Of a DNA stretch of 64,000 nt, positions 57,065-64,000 are shown piece by piece; within the stretch, counting starts at the first letter, position 1; every line of letters starts with the position of its first letter. This DNA comes from Paracoccus aeridis (GTDB lineage Bacteria > Pseudomonadota > Alphaproteobacteria > Rhodobacterales > Rhodobacteraceae), in assembly GCF_004923205.2 (NCBI RefSeq), contig NZ_SELD02000037.1, forward strand, positions 62,001 through 126,000. The letters run 5' to 3'. The position numbers were made by a program, and so were the translations under genes. The notes under the pieces are model-generated. The model did no database searches. It was given only the letters and a program-made list of their open reading frames with translations, and had not been told where the DNA came from.

Positions 57065-57181
57065 GCGCCTGAAGCCTTTGCTGTGTCGCGCCACAGATAG
57101 GCGCAGCGGCGCCCGGCAGCAACCGCGGCCGGGTCGGCTGTCACCAAGGGATGAAGGCGCGTGCGCCGCGGCAGGGCCGCC

Positions 57182-58492
57182 TCAGGGTCGGCGCGGCGGC
57201 CCGTCCGTCTGCGATGCAGCCTCGCCCGTCTCGACCCGATCGCCCAGGATCGGCGCGGCCGAGGCGACGGCGAACATCTGCGCCAGCTCCGGGTCCTGCG
57301 CCGGGTCGGCGGCGGCGTAGCGCGCGGTCAGCGCGGCGGGGGACAGCTCGACGTTCTTGACGACCTGCGCACCCGGCGCGGCGGGGCCGTAGGTCTTGCC
57401 GTCCACGGCGAAGTAGATCGCGCCCGAGTTGCCCGTGCGCAGCACCGGCGCCTGCTCCAGCTTGGGCAGCGGGAAACGCTCGCCCGCGTCCAGCGTCTTT
57501 TCCAGGATCACCGTGCCGTCCGGTGAACTCACGCGGACCCACGCGGGCCGCACCGCCAGCAGCTCCATCTGGGCGGCGTCCAGCGCCACGGTGCGGACGC
57601 CCTGGTCGGGCGAAGCGGGCAGCTGCGGGCCATAGGCCATCGCGGCGCTGCCCGGCAGGGCGGCCGCCGCGGCGGTCGTGCCCGGGGCGGGCACGGCCTC
57701 GACCGGCGCCTGCGCGGTCCGGACGGCGGGCGCGCCGGGATCGGGCAGGCCGGGGTCGATCGCGGCGATGGGGCCGTCGCGCGGCGTCATCACCGGCGCC
57801 TCCAGCGCCTGAGGGCGGTAAAGCCGGTCCAGCGCCTCGGGCTGGGACAGGTTCACCGCCGCCGTGTCCTGCGCCAGCTCGGGCGAGCGAACCTCCTGGA
57901 CCGGGTCCAGCGCCGCGACGATGCCCGGCGCCTGGTCGGACGGGGTCAAGCGGACCTTCTGCACTTCCTGCAGCACCGACCAGCCGCCGAAGCCCAGGCC
58001 CGCCGCCAGCGCGACCATCACCATCAGCGAGCCCACGGCCCGCGGCTCGATCCCGGACCAGAAGCTTTCCGGCTGGGGGATGAACAGCGCCTTGGGGTTC
58101 GCCAGCGCCTCGACGGGGTCGGCCGGGCGGCGCTGCGGGCGCGGGCCGGACGCGGCGGGCGCCATGCCGTGGGTCGGCTGGAACCCCGATTCCTCGCAGA
58201 AGCGGCGGAAGGTCCAGTCCGGATCCATGCCGAGATAGCGCGAATAGGACCGCACGTAGCCGGCGATGAAGCTGGGCGCGTCGAAGGCCGTGATGTCGCA
58301 GTTCTCGATCGCGGCGACGTAGCTGGCGCGGATCCGCAGTTCGCGCTGCACGTCCAGCAGGGACTTGCCCAGCGTGGCGCGTTCGCCCCGCATCATGTCG
58401 CCCAGGCGCATTTCGAAGTCGTCGAAGCGCGGCGCTGCCTGCACCGTGCTGCGATTGTCGTTCGCCGGACGATCTGTCCGCATCCCGATCAT
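57182..58492 (-). CDS. RodZ-like helix-turn-helix membrane protein (DUF4115)
   Basis: 436 residues. A cytoplasmic Cro/XRE-like helix-turn-helix (about residues 25-95, LGKSLLDVQRELRIRASYVAAIE) precedes one transmembrane helix (GSLMVMVALAAGLGFGG, about 150-170). The periplasmic part is a Pro/Ala/Gln-rich linker and a C-terminal DUF4115 beta domain (AWVRVSSPDGTVILEKTLDAGE, then GNSGAIYFAVDGKTYGP). RodZ links MreB to the elongasome. The linker is longer than in E. coli. ATG 58492 is chosen; GTG 58507 and ATG 58483 are alternatives. Confidence 0.87.
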   Translation of the reverse strand: MIGMRTDRPANDNRSTVQAAPRFDDFEMRLGDMMRGERATLGKSLLDVQRELRIRASYVAAIENCDITAFDAPSFIAGYVRSYSRYLGMDPDWTFRRFCEESGFQPTHGMAPAASGPRPQRRPADPVEALANPKALFIPQPESFWSGIEPRAVGSLMVMVALAAGLGFGGWSVLQEVQKVRLTPSDQAPGIVAALDPVQEVRSPELAQDTAAVNLSQPEALDRLYRPQALEAPVMTPRDGPIAAIDPGLPDPGAPAVRTAQAPVEAVPAPGTTAAAAALPGSAAMAYGPQLPASPDQGVRTVALDAAQMELLAVRPAWVRVSSPDGTVILEKTLDAGERFPLPKLEQAPVLRTGNSGAIYFAVDGKTYGPAAPGAQVVKNVELSPAALTARYAAADPAQDPELAQMFAVASAAPILGDRVETGEAASQTDGPPRRP

Positions 58493-58604
58493 CTGCGCCT
58501 GTCCCACTACCCTGCTTGCCAGTAACGCTTCAGAAGCGAATCTGGCACATTATCCTTGGGTATTTCTTATCACGCGGCCGAGAGCGGATCACCCGCTGAT
58601 TGCG

Positions 58605-59834
58605 TCACGCGACAGCGTGGGCGCGATTCAGCGCACAACGTGACCAAAGCGCATCCATCGCCCGGACCAGCCGGTCGATCTGCCCCGCGTCGTGCACCGG
58701 GGACGGCGTGAAGCGCAGCCGCTCGGTCCCGCGCGGCACGGTCGGGAAGTTGATCGGCTGCACGTAGACGCCGAACTCGGCCAGCAGCATGTCGGACAGC
58801 ATCTTGCAATGGACGGGGTTGCCCACGTGCACCGGGACGATGTGCGTGCCGCGGTCGTCGATCGGCAGGCCCAGTCCGCGCAGCCGCATCTTCAGGATGC
58901 GGGCGTGCAGCTGCTGGGCGTCGCGCAGGCGCTGCCCCTCGGCGGTCTTGAGGAAGGCGATCGACGCCGCCGCCCCCGCCGCGACCGCGGGGGGGATCGA
59001 GGTGGTGAAGATGAAGCCCGGCGCATAGCTGCGGATCGCGTCGCACATGCGCGCCGACGCGGCGATGTAGCCGCCGAAGACGCCGAACGCCTTGCCGAGC
59101 GTCCCGTTCACGATGTCGATGCGGTCCGCCAGGCCCTCGCGTTCCGCCACGCCGCCGCCGCGCGGGCCGTACATGCCGACCGCGTGCACCTCGTCCAGGT
59201 AGGTGAGCGCCCCGAACTCGGCCGCGAGGTCGCAGATCGCCGCGATGGGGGCCACGTCGCCGTCCATCGAGTAGATCGATTCGAACGCGATCAGCTTGGG
59301 CGCGTCCGCGTCTTCGGCCTCCAGCAGCGCGCGCAGGTGGGCCACGTCGTTGTGGCGGAAGATGCGCTTCTCGCCGCCGCCGCGCTTGATCCCCTCGATC
59401 ATCGAGGCGTGGTTCAGCTCGTCCGAGAAGATCACGAGGCCGGGGATCAGCTTGCGCAGCGTCGACAGCGTGGCGTCGTTGGCGATGTAGGCCGACGAAA
59501 AGACCAGCGCCGCGTCCTTGCCGTGAAGGTCGGCGAGTTCGCGTTCCAGCCGTTTGTGATAGACCGTGGTGCCGGAGATGTTGCGCGTCCCGCCCGACCC
59601 GGCGCCGGCGGCGTCCAGCGCCTCGTGCATGGCCGAAAGCACCACCGGGTGCTGGCCCATGCCGAGATAGTCGTTGCCGCACCAGACCGTGATTTCCTGC
59701 TCCGTCCCGTCGGGACGGGTCCAGACTGCCTGCGGGAACCGGCCCTGGCGCCGTTCGATGTCGATGAACGTGCGGTAGCGGCCCTCGTCGTGGAGCCTGC
59801 CCAGCGCGTCGTCCAGCGCGGCATCGTAGTCCAT
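58605..59834 (-). CDS. hemA: 5-aminolevulinate synthase
   Basis: PLP enzyme condensing glycine and succinyl-CoA, the first step of the C4 haem/bacteriochlorophyll route of alphaproteobacteria. 409 residues. K248 in [14 protein letters not shown] aligns in number with the Rhodobacter capsulatus active-site Lys. [39 protein letters not shown] and FTTSIPP are diagnostic. AAGGGGACG precedes the ATG. I see no clear FnrL site in the 160-bp divergent gap to the peptidase gene. Confidence 0.96.
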   Translation of the reverse strand: MDYDAALDDALGRLHDEGRYRTFIDIERRQGRFPQAVWTRPDGTEQEITVWCGNDYLGMGQHPVVLSAMHEALDAAGAGSGGTRNISGTTVYHKRLERELADLHGKDAALVFSSAYIANDATLSTLRKLIPGLVIFSDELNHASMIEGIKRGGGEKRIFRHNDVAHLRALLEAEDADAPKLIAFESIYSMDGDVAPIAAICDLAAEFGALTYLDEVHAVGMYGPRGGGVAEREGLADRIDIVNGTLGKAFGVFGGYIAASARMCDAIRSYAPGFIFTTSIPPAVAAGAAASIAFLKTAEGQRLRDAQQLHARILKMRLRGLGLPIDDRGTHIVPVHVGNPVHCKMLSDMLLAEFGVYVQPINFPTVPRGTERLRFTPSPVHDAGQIDRLVRAMDALWSRCALNRAHAVA

Positions 59835-59995
59835 CTGCGTCCCCTTGCGTCTCTGGCTGGGTGCGATCATCGTCCGATCGCCAACGTGGTGGCACTAGAT
59901 ACGCGCCGATGAACGCGTTTGACACCCCTAAAGATCATTTCTGCGACCAGATGGCGCAGGGTGAACCTGATGAAAAGACTTGGAAAGGCCGGAAA

Positions 59996-61381
59996 ATGAA
60001 GGATGGTGCAGCATTGGACGACGTTCTCGGAAGGCTCGACGCGAACCTGCCCGCCGCGCTGGAACGGCTGAAGGACTTCGTGCGCATCCCCTCGGTCGGC
60101 ACCGATCCCGCCCACGACGCCGACACCCGCCGCGCCGCCGAATGGCTGTGCGCGCAGCTGCAGGAGCTGGGGTTCGAGGCGTCGGTGCGCGACACCGCCG
60201 GCCAGCCGATGGTGGTCGGGCGGTCGGCGCCGGGCGGGTCGCGGACGCTGCTGTTCTACGGCCACTACGACGTGCAGCCGGTCGATCCGCTGAACCTGTG
60301 GGACCGCGACCCGTTCGATCCCCAGATCGAGGACACGCCGCAGGGCCGCGTCATCCGCGGCCGCGGCGCCTGCGACGACAAGGGCCAGCTGATGACCTTC
60401 GTCGAGGCGATGCGGGCGTGGAAGGACGTCCACGGCGCCGTCCCGCCCGGCCTGATCCTGCTGTTCGAGGGCGAGGAGGAATCGGGCTCGCCCAGCCTGC
60501 GCCCGTTCCTGACGGAAAACGCGGACGAGCTGCGCGCAAGCCTCGCGCTGATCTGCGACACCTCGCTTTACGCCGACGGCCGCCCCGCCATCACCACCCA
60601 GCTGCGCGGGCTGATGGGGGACGAGATCGTCATCCGCGCCGCCGACCGCGACCTGCACTCGGGCAGCTTCGGCGGGCTTGCGGCGAACCCGATCCAGATC
60701 CTCGCGAACGCGCTTGCGGCCGTGAAGGACGACCAGGGCCGCATCACGCTGCCCGGCTTCTACGACGGGGTCGAGGAGCTGTCGAACCAGCTCCGCGCCG
60801 ATTGGGACGACCTCGGCTTCGACGCAAGCGAGTTCCTGTCCCGCGTCGGCCTGAAGGACCCGATTGGCGAGAAGGGCCGCACCGGCCTCGAGATGGTGTG
60901 GGCGCGCCCCACGTTCGAGATCAACGGCATCTCCGGCGGCTACGCGGGCGAGGGCTTCAAGACCGTGCTGCCGGCCGAGGCGCGGGCGAAGGTCAGCTGC
61001 CGCCTCGTCGCGGGGCAGGACCCGGACCGCGTCCGCGAGGCGCTGCGCGACCACGTCCGCCGCTTCGTCCCGGCCGACTGCACGGTCGAGTTCCACGGCC
61101 ACGGCAATTCGGGCGCGAGCCGGATGGACATCTCGGACCCCGCCTTCCAGGCGGCGCGCGCGGCGCTGTCCAAGGAATGGGGCCGCGAGGCCGCCTATAT
61201 CGGCGCGGGCGGGTCGATCCCGATCGGCGGCGACTTCCAGGAAATCCTGGGCATGGATTCGATGCTGATCGGCTTCGGCCGCGACGACGACCGGATCCAC
61301 TCGCCGAACGAGAAATACGACGTGGAAAGCTTCGCCAAAGGCGCGCGCAGCTGGGCACGGATCATGGCGCGGCTGGCGTGA
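59996..61381 (+). CDS. M20-family dipeptidase (carnosinase-like)
   Basis: 461-residue metallopeptidase of the ArgE/DapE/CNDP group. Metal-site motifs are YGHYDVQPVDP (His), GRGACDDKGQ (bridging Asp), FEGEEESGSP (catalytic Glu pair), CDTSLY (Asp) and a late HSPNEKY (His). The long lid domain GRTGLEMVWARPTFEINGI matches the CNDP-like branch. Homology begins at MKDGAALDDVLGRL, so ATG 59996 (AAAGG upstream) is preferred over ATG 59909. No signal peptide. Substrate not predictable. Confidence 0.9.
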   Translation: MKDGAALDDVLGRLDANLPAALERLKDFVRIPSVGTDPAHDADTRRAAEWLCAQLQELGFEASVRDTAGQPMVVGRSAPGGSRTLLFYGHYDVQPVDPLNLWDRDPFDPQIEDTPQGRVIRGRGACDDKGQLMTFVEAMRAWKDVHGAVPPGLILLFEGEEESGSPSLRPFLTENADELRASLALICDTSLYADGRPAITTQLRGLMGDEIVIRAADRDLHSGSFGGLAANPIQILANALAAVKDDQGRITLPGFYDGVEELSNQLRADWDDLGFDASEFLSRVGLKDPIGEKGRTGLEMVWARPTFEINGISGGYAGEGFKTVLPAEARAKVSCRLVAGQDPDRVREALRDHVRRFVPADCTVEFHGHGNSGASRMDISDPAFQAARAALSKEWGREAAYIGAGGSIPIGGDFQEILGMDSMLIGFGRDDDRIHSPNEKYDVESFAKGARSWARIMARLA

Positions 61382-61767
61382 CGCGTTCGGCGCCGGGCGG
61401 GCCTGATGGCCACGCCCGGTGCCCGCCGGCAAGGACAGGGGGCGCGCGGCGCATGGGCCGCAGCCGTGCGGTTCATTGCGGCGAGCCGACTTGGCAACCT
61501 CGGCGACGGGATCGTTGCGCTTGGGCCTGGGCGTGAACCGCATCGGTCCCGACGCGCCACCCGGGGCCGACGGTGAAGCAGAGTTAGCGCTTGGCGGAGC
61601 CGGCGGCCGCGGCGCGACCCTGTCGCGGCCGGTGCGGCGGGACGCGGGACCAGGCCGTGCAAGCGTTCACAATGCAGAAAAGGCCGCCCGGGGGGCGGCC
61701 TTTCGATTCGGATCGGGGCCCGCGCGATCGCCCGTGGCAGGCGCGCGGCGTTTCGGCGCGGCCGTCC
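61382..61767. other. 386-bp intergenic region, peptidase / Hint protein 3' ends
   Basis: GC-rich sequence without a supported gene. The only clear element is the terminator at 61679-61703 belonging to the Hint gene. Confidence 0.5.
61679..61703 (-). terminator. Hint-gene terminator
   Basis: An 11-bp perfect stem AAAGGCCGCCC/GGGCGGCCTTT with a 3-nt loop. On the minus strand it is followed by another T, giving TTTT, 64 bp after the Hint stop. Symmetrical, so it could act in both directions. Confidence 0.75.
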
Positions 61768-63468
61768 TCAGGCCGCCTTGTCGCCGGCGGCGGTGAAGGC
61801 CATCCGCGTCCTGTCGGACCGGCGCAGCACCGCGCGGTCGGACATGCGGCGCACCTCGACCGCCTCCATCTCGGCCATGGACAGCGCCCGGCCCACGTTG
61901 AGCGCGAAGGCCACGTCGCCGAGATCCGCCTTTTCCAGGTCGTGGCGCCGCTGGCTGGCGAGGAACGTGGCGAGGATCTCCTCGCCCAGCACAGCCTCCA
62001 GCATGACCGGCTCGCCCGGGCGGGACTTGTCGCGCGCCCAGCCTTCCAGCCGGCAGGCGTCGTTGATGAAATCCAGGTGCCCCTGCAGCTGGCCCATCGC
62101 GGCGCTGGGAAGCGGCGCGACCGCCTGCCCGTCCTCGGCGCGCCGCACGACAAGGCGCAGCAGCTCGTGCGTGGTCAGCTTGCCCGACCCGTCGAAGACG
62201 AAGTTCAGGCGGCCATGGTCGCCCGCCTCCTTGCGGGGGGCGCAGGCGATGGTCTGGCCGATGACCTTGCCGTCCAGCAGCACGTCGAGCATCACCGGCT
62301 TGCCGCGATGGTCGGCATCCACGGCCCAGCCCTTGACGCGGCACGGAGCGGCCACGCCCTCGATCCGCCCCTCGAGACGTCCGGGCGCGACCTGCCCCTG
62401 CACGTCCAGCGCGCGGCGCGCGGTGTGGCTGATCGCGGCGTGCAGCGCCGGACCCCCGGTCGGGCGTTCCGCGCACAGGATCGGCGCATCGGGCGCGACG
62501 TGATCGGGGAAGCGGGCGCGGAAATCGTCGGCGTTGTCGAAGTCGTCGCGGAAGCTTCCGCAATCGGCAAAGCTTTCCGACCAGGTGCCGTTGGCAAGCA
62601 CGAGATCGTGGACGCCTAGGTCCAGCTGGAAATACGACCACTCGGCGCGGGGCTCTTCACGGGTGATGGTGATGCCGTTGACCAGATCGTCCGCCAGCAC
62701 CAGCGTCTCGCCGACCAGCATCGTATGACCGGGCGACACGAACAGCGGCTGGCGCGGCATCCCGTCGGCGATGGAGCCGGGGGCGAAGCGGATCGCCTCT
62801 TTCCCGGCGGCGCGGCGGCCGGCGAAGTTCTGGCGTCCGATCCAGCGGATGGGACGCAGGCCACCGAAGCGGCAGACGACCATGTCGCCTTCGCGCAGAT
62901 CCTCGACCGCCACGTAGCCGCGATCCGCCGCGATCTGCGTGCCCTGAAGGTAGCAGATCAGGGCCGCGTTGTCGGAGGTCACAATCTTGCTGTTAGCGGT
63001 GTCGTAGCCGGCATTCCGGATGCTCAGGGTGGACGACAGGTTGCCAATGAATGAATGTGGGGCATCCGCGTTAGGGAAGATGACATACTGTTCCTTCCCG
63101 GTGCCGACGATCCTTTCCCCGAGCATGACGATCCTTGTGGTGGTACCGCCCATCTGCGTGGAGGTGAAGGTTCCGGCTCCCTTGAGGATGACGTCGATTT
63201 TTTCCGTCGGGCCAGGAATACCGAAGACGTGATTGGTCGATGTCAGCGTAATCGTATCGCCGACCTTCAGGATCTTGTCGTTGTCCGAGTCCGGATTGGC
63301 GAGCTGAGAGTCGCGGCCGTTGCCGAGGGTAAGAAGACCGTAATCGTCGTACCTGAACTGCGAAGTGGTCGGAGTCAGAGTAGTCGTCGCGCCTTGCGTC
63401 GGCGTCCCGACCTTGACGGTTCCGGTCTGGACTTTGAAATAGTTGATCGACGTGTCGATGATCGGCAT
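61768..63468 (-). CDS. Hint-domain protein with duplicated C-terminal module
   Basis: 566 residues in three parts. Residues 1-165 are Thr/Gly-rich, beta-type and lower in GC, with no signal peptide visible. A Hint_2 (hedgehog/intein) domain runs about 172-305: start C172 in CYLQGTQIA, AVEDLREGDMVV, RPIRWIGRQNF, PLFVSPGHTMLV with the His, and HDLVLANG. C172 is where autoprocessing chemistry would occur. Residues 364-450 and 461-547 are two copies of one module (CRVKGWAVDADHRGKPVML versus CRLEGWARDKSRPGEPVML). ATG 63468 is chosen; the ribosome binding site is weak. Probably secreted by a type I-like route, an inference. Confidence 0.82.
   Translation of the reverse strand: MPIIDTSINYFKVQTGTVKVGTPTQGATTTLTPTTSQFRYDDYGLLTLGNGRDSQLANPDSDNDKILKVGDTITLTSTNHVFGIPGPTEKIDVILKGAGTFTSTQMGGTTTRIVMLGERIVGTGKEQYVIFPNADAPHSFIGNLSSTLSIRNAGYDTANSKIVTSDNAALICYLQGTQIAADRGYVAVEDLREGDMVVCRFGGLRPIRWIGRQNFAGRRAAGKEAIRFAPGSIADGMPRQPLFVSPGHTMLVGETLVLADDLVNGITITREEPRAEWSYFQLDLGVHDLVLANGTWSESFADCGSFRDDFDNADDFRARFPDHVAPDAPILCAERPTGGPALHAAISHTARRALDVQGQVAPGRLEGRIEGVAAPCRVKGWAVDADHRGKPVMLDVLLDGKVIGQTIACAPRKEAGDHGRLNFVFDGSGKLTTHELLRLVVRRAEDGQAVAPLPSAAMGQLQGHLDFINDACRLEGWARDKSRPGEPVMLEAVLGEEILATFLASQRRHDLEKADLGDVAFALNVGRALSMAEMEAVEVRRMSDRAVLRRSDRTRMAFTAAGDKAA
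61828..62379 (-). repeat. Tandem protein module (two copies) in the Hint protein
   Basis: Codons 364-450 (62119-62379) and 461-547 (61828-62088) encode two related units of about 87 residues. Each shows L-x-G at the start, C-R-x-x-G-W-A-x-D, P-V-M-L, and a closing V-R-R/V-R-R block. The similarity is at protein level; the DNA has diverged. Confidence 0.7.
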
Positions 63469-63598
63469 AGCGCAGCCCGTTACCCTTGAGCGGATCCCTG
63501 CGGATGTCACCGGCCATCTCACTCGTGGCGGCTTGTTCAGTCAGGATTGCGCGGTGGAATTCGTTCGAGCGCGGAATCTTCCCGTTCTCTGACTGGAT

Positions 63599-63626
63599 AA
63601 ATTAACCGCAACTTGCAATCGGTCAA
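63599..63626 (-). promoter_or_regulatory. Candidate promoter of the Hint gene
   Basis: TTGACC (63621-63626) and TAATTT (63599-63604) on the minus strand, 16 bp apart, within the AT-rich stretch and about 130 bp ahead of the start codon. Confidence 0.4.
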
Positions 63627-63753
63627 CAAAGTTCCACTTCAGGTTGTCCAAAAGTACAGCAGCGGCAAAGATGCCACGACGGCTTCCCGTGCCTTCCCCC
63701 AGGATCGACTCCGGATCGAGGCGTCGAAACAGCGCCGCCCTCAAAAAAGGAAC

Positions 63754-63775
63754 GGGGGCGGCTTTCGCCACCCCC
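63754..63775 (-). terminator. cdnL terminator
   Basis: A 9-bp stem with one mismatch (63754-63762 with 63767-63775) and a 4-nt loop. On the minus strand it is followed by CCTTTTTT, 30 bp after the cdnL stop. Confidence 0.75.
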
Positions 63776-63804
63776 GCATTCCCCAGCCCTTTCGTGCAAC
63801 GGCG

Positions 63805-64000
63805 TCAGGCCGCGCGTGCGGTCAGCACCGCCTCGACCTTCTTCTGCGCGCCGCCTTCGTCCATGCCGCTGACGACCGCGACCTCGCGCGTCAGGCGGTC
63901 GAGCGCGGCTTCGTAAAGCTGGCGCTCGGAATAGCTCTGCTCGCGCTGGTCGTCGCTGCGGTGCAGGTCGCGCACGACCTCGGCGATCGACAGCAGGTCG
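63805..64000 (-). CDS. CdnL/CarD-family transcription regulator, C-terminal part
   Basis: The last 65 codons of a gene that continues beyond the window. The translated end (DLLSIAEVVRDLHRSDDQ, REQSYSERQLYEAALDRL, then a short helix ending LTARAA) matches the DNA-binding helical domain of alphaproteobacterial CdnL/CarD proteins, which stabilise RNA polymerase open complexes at promoters such as those of rRNA genes. The RNA-polymerase-interacting Tudor-like domain would be off-window. Confidence 0.88.
   Translation of the reverse strand, partial: DLLSIAEVVRDLHRSDDQREQSYSERQLYEAALDRLTREVAVVSGMDEGGAQKKVEAVLTARAA

Larger units (their letters stand above)
63469..63804. other. 336-bp AT-richer region upstream of the Hint gene
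   Basis: GC content falls to roughly 45-50% around 63580-63660, far below the window. No gene is supported. It holds a candidate minus-strand promoter for the Hint gene and the cdnL terminator. Confidence 0.55.

Noticed and set aside
59861-59995. Longer start of the M20 peptidase (MNAFDTP...)
   Set aside because: The extra 29-45 residues are not part of the family and the ATG at 59996 has a proper ribosome binding site; the resemblance to the RlmN start MNAFDSP looks accidental.
63541-63771. 76-codon minus-strand frame upstream of the Hint gene
   Set aside because: Runs through the cdnL terminator and the AT-rich promoter region, has no ribosome binding site and no recognisable motif.

Overview
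The window looks like a contiguous piece of chromosome from a Rhodobacterales alphaproteobacterium (Paracoccus/Rhodobacter type). GC content is very high, genes are tightly packed with many 4-bp ATGA or GTGA overlaps, and lineage markers are present: a 5-aminolevulinate synthase (C4 haem route), FlaF/FlbT flagellin regulators, a DUF2585 protein, an IalB-like protein, a CdnL/CarD C-terminus and the order ubiB-ubiE / mutM-enoyl-CoA hydratase-rpsT-dnaA-dnaN-recF. I found no insertion sequence, prophage, CRISPR array, tRNA or rRNA. Species cannot be named from sequence reading alone.

Layout. 1-10 kb: serA (5' end off-window), a PPP-type phosphatase with a DUF2585 membrane protein, hspQ, a TSUP exporter, an asparaginase, an IalB-like secreted protein, rlmN, aroQ, wrbA and a class I aminotransferase. 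10-24 kb: an ABC-2 exporter pair, the kbl-tdh threonine-degradation operon, two small conserved genes, the glutarate-catabolic pair gcdH-gcdG, an 848-residue OmpA-family protein with a long Ala/Pro/Asp-rich linker, then dapE with a GNAT and a membrane protein, and a META-domain lipoprotein. 24-34 kb: the replication and repair block recO, VOC, recF, dnaN, dnaA, rpsT, enoyl-CoA hydratase and mutM on the minus strand, facing ubiE-ubiB on the plus strand. 34-40 kb: a small flagellar island (fliK, flgD; flgJ-like, FlgN-like, flagellin, flaF, flbT, DUF1217). 40-48 kb: a small secreted Cys protein, a sirtuin, mnmH, an L,D-transpeptidase, an arylesterase, a copper chaperone with a His-rich tail, rpmB, ada, meaB and a thioredoxin-like protein. 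48-64 kb: serS, a membrane protein, the yfgM-bamB-der operon, sodB, rarD, ispG, a RodZ-like protein, hemA, an M20 peptidase, a Hint-domain protein with a duplicated C-terminal module, and the 3' end of cdnL.

Most of the window is core housekeeping: replication initiation, ubiquinone, haem and isoprenoid biosynthesis, translation and tRNA modification, and envelope assembly. The places that most deserve a second look are the Hint protein and its tandem modules, the flagellin leader that can form two mutually exclusive stems next to flaF/flbT, mnmH with no canonical start codon ahead of its rhodanese domain, the motif-bearing linker of the OmpA-family protein, a terminator-like hairpin between a candidate promoter and rpmB, and several long inverted repeats and 3' overlaps at gene junctions. 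I did not find a convincing new multi-gene system. The novelty here is at the level of single proteins and RNA elements.
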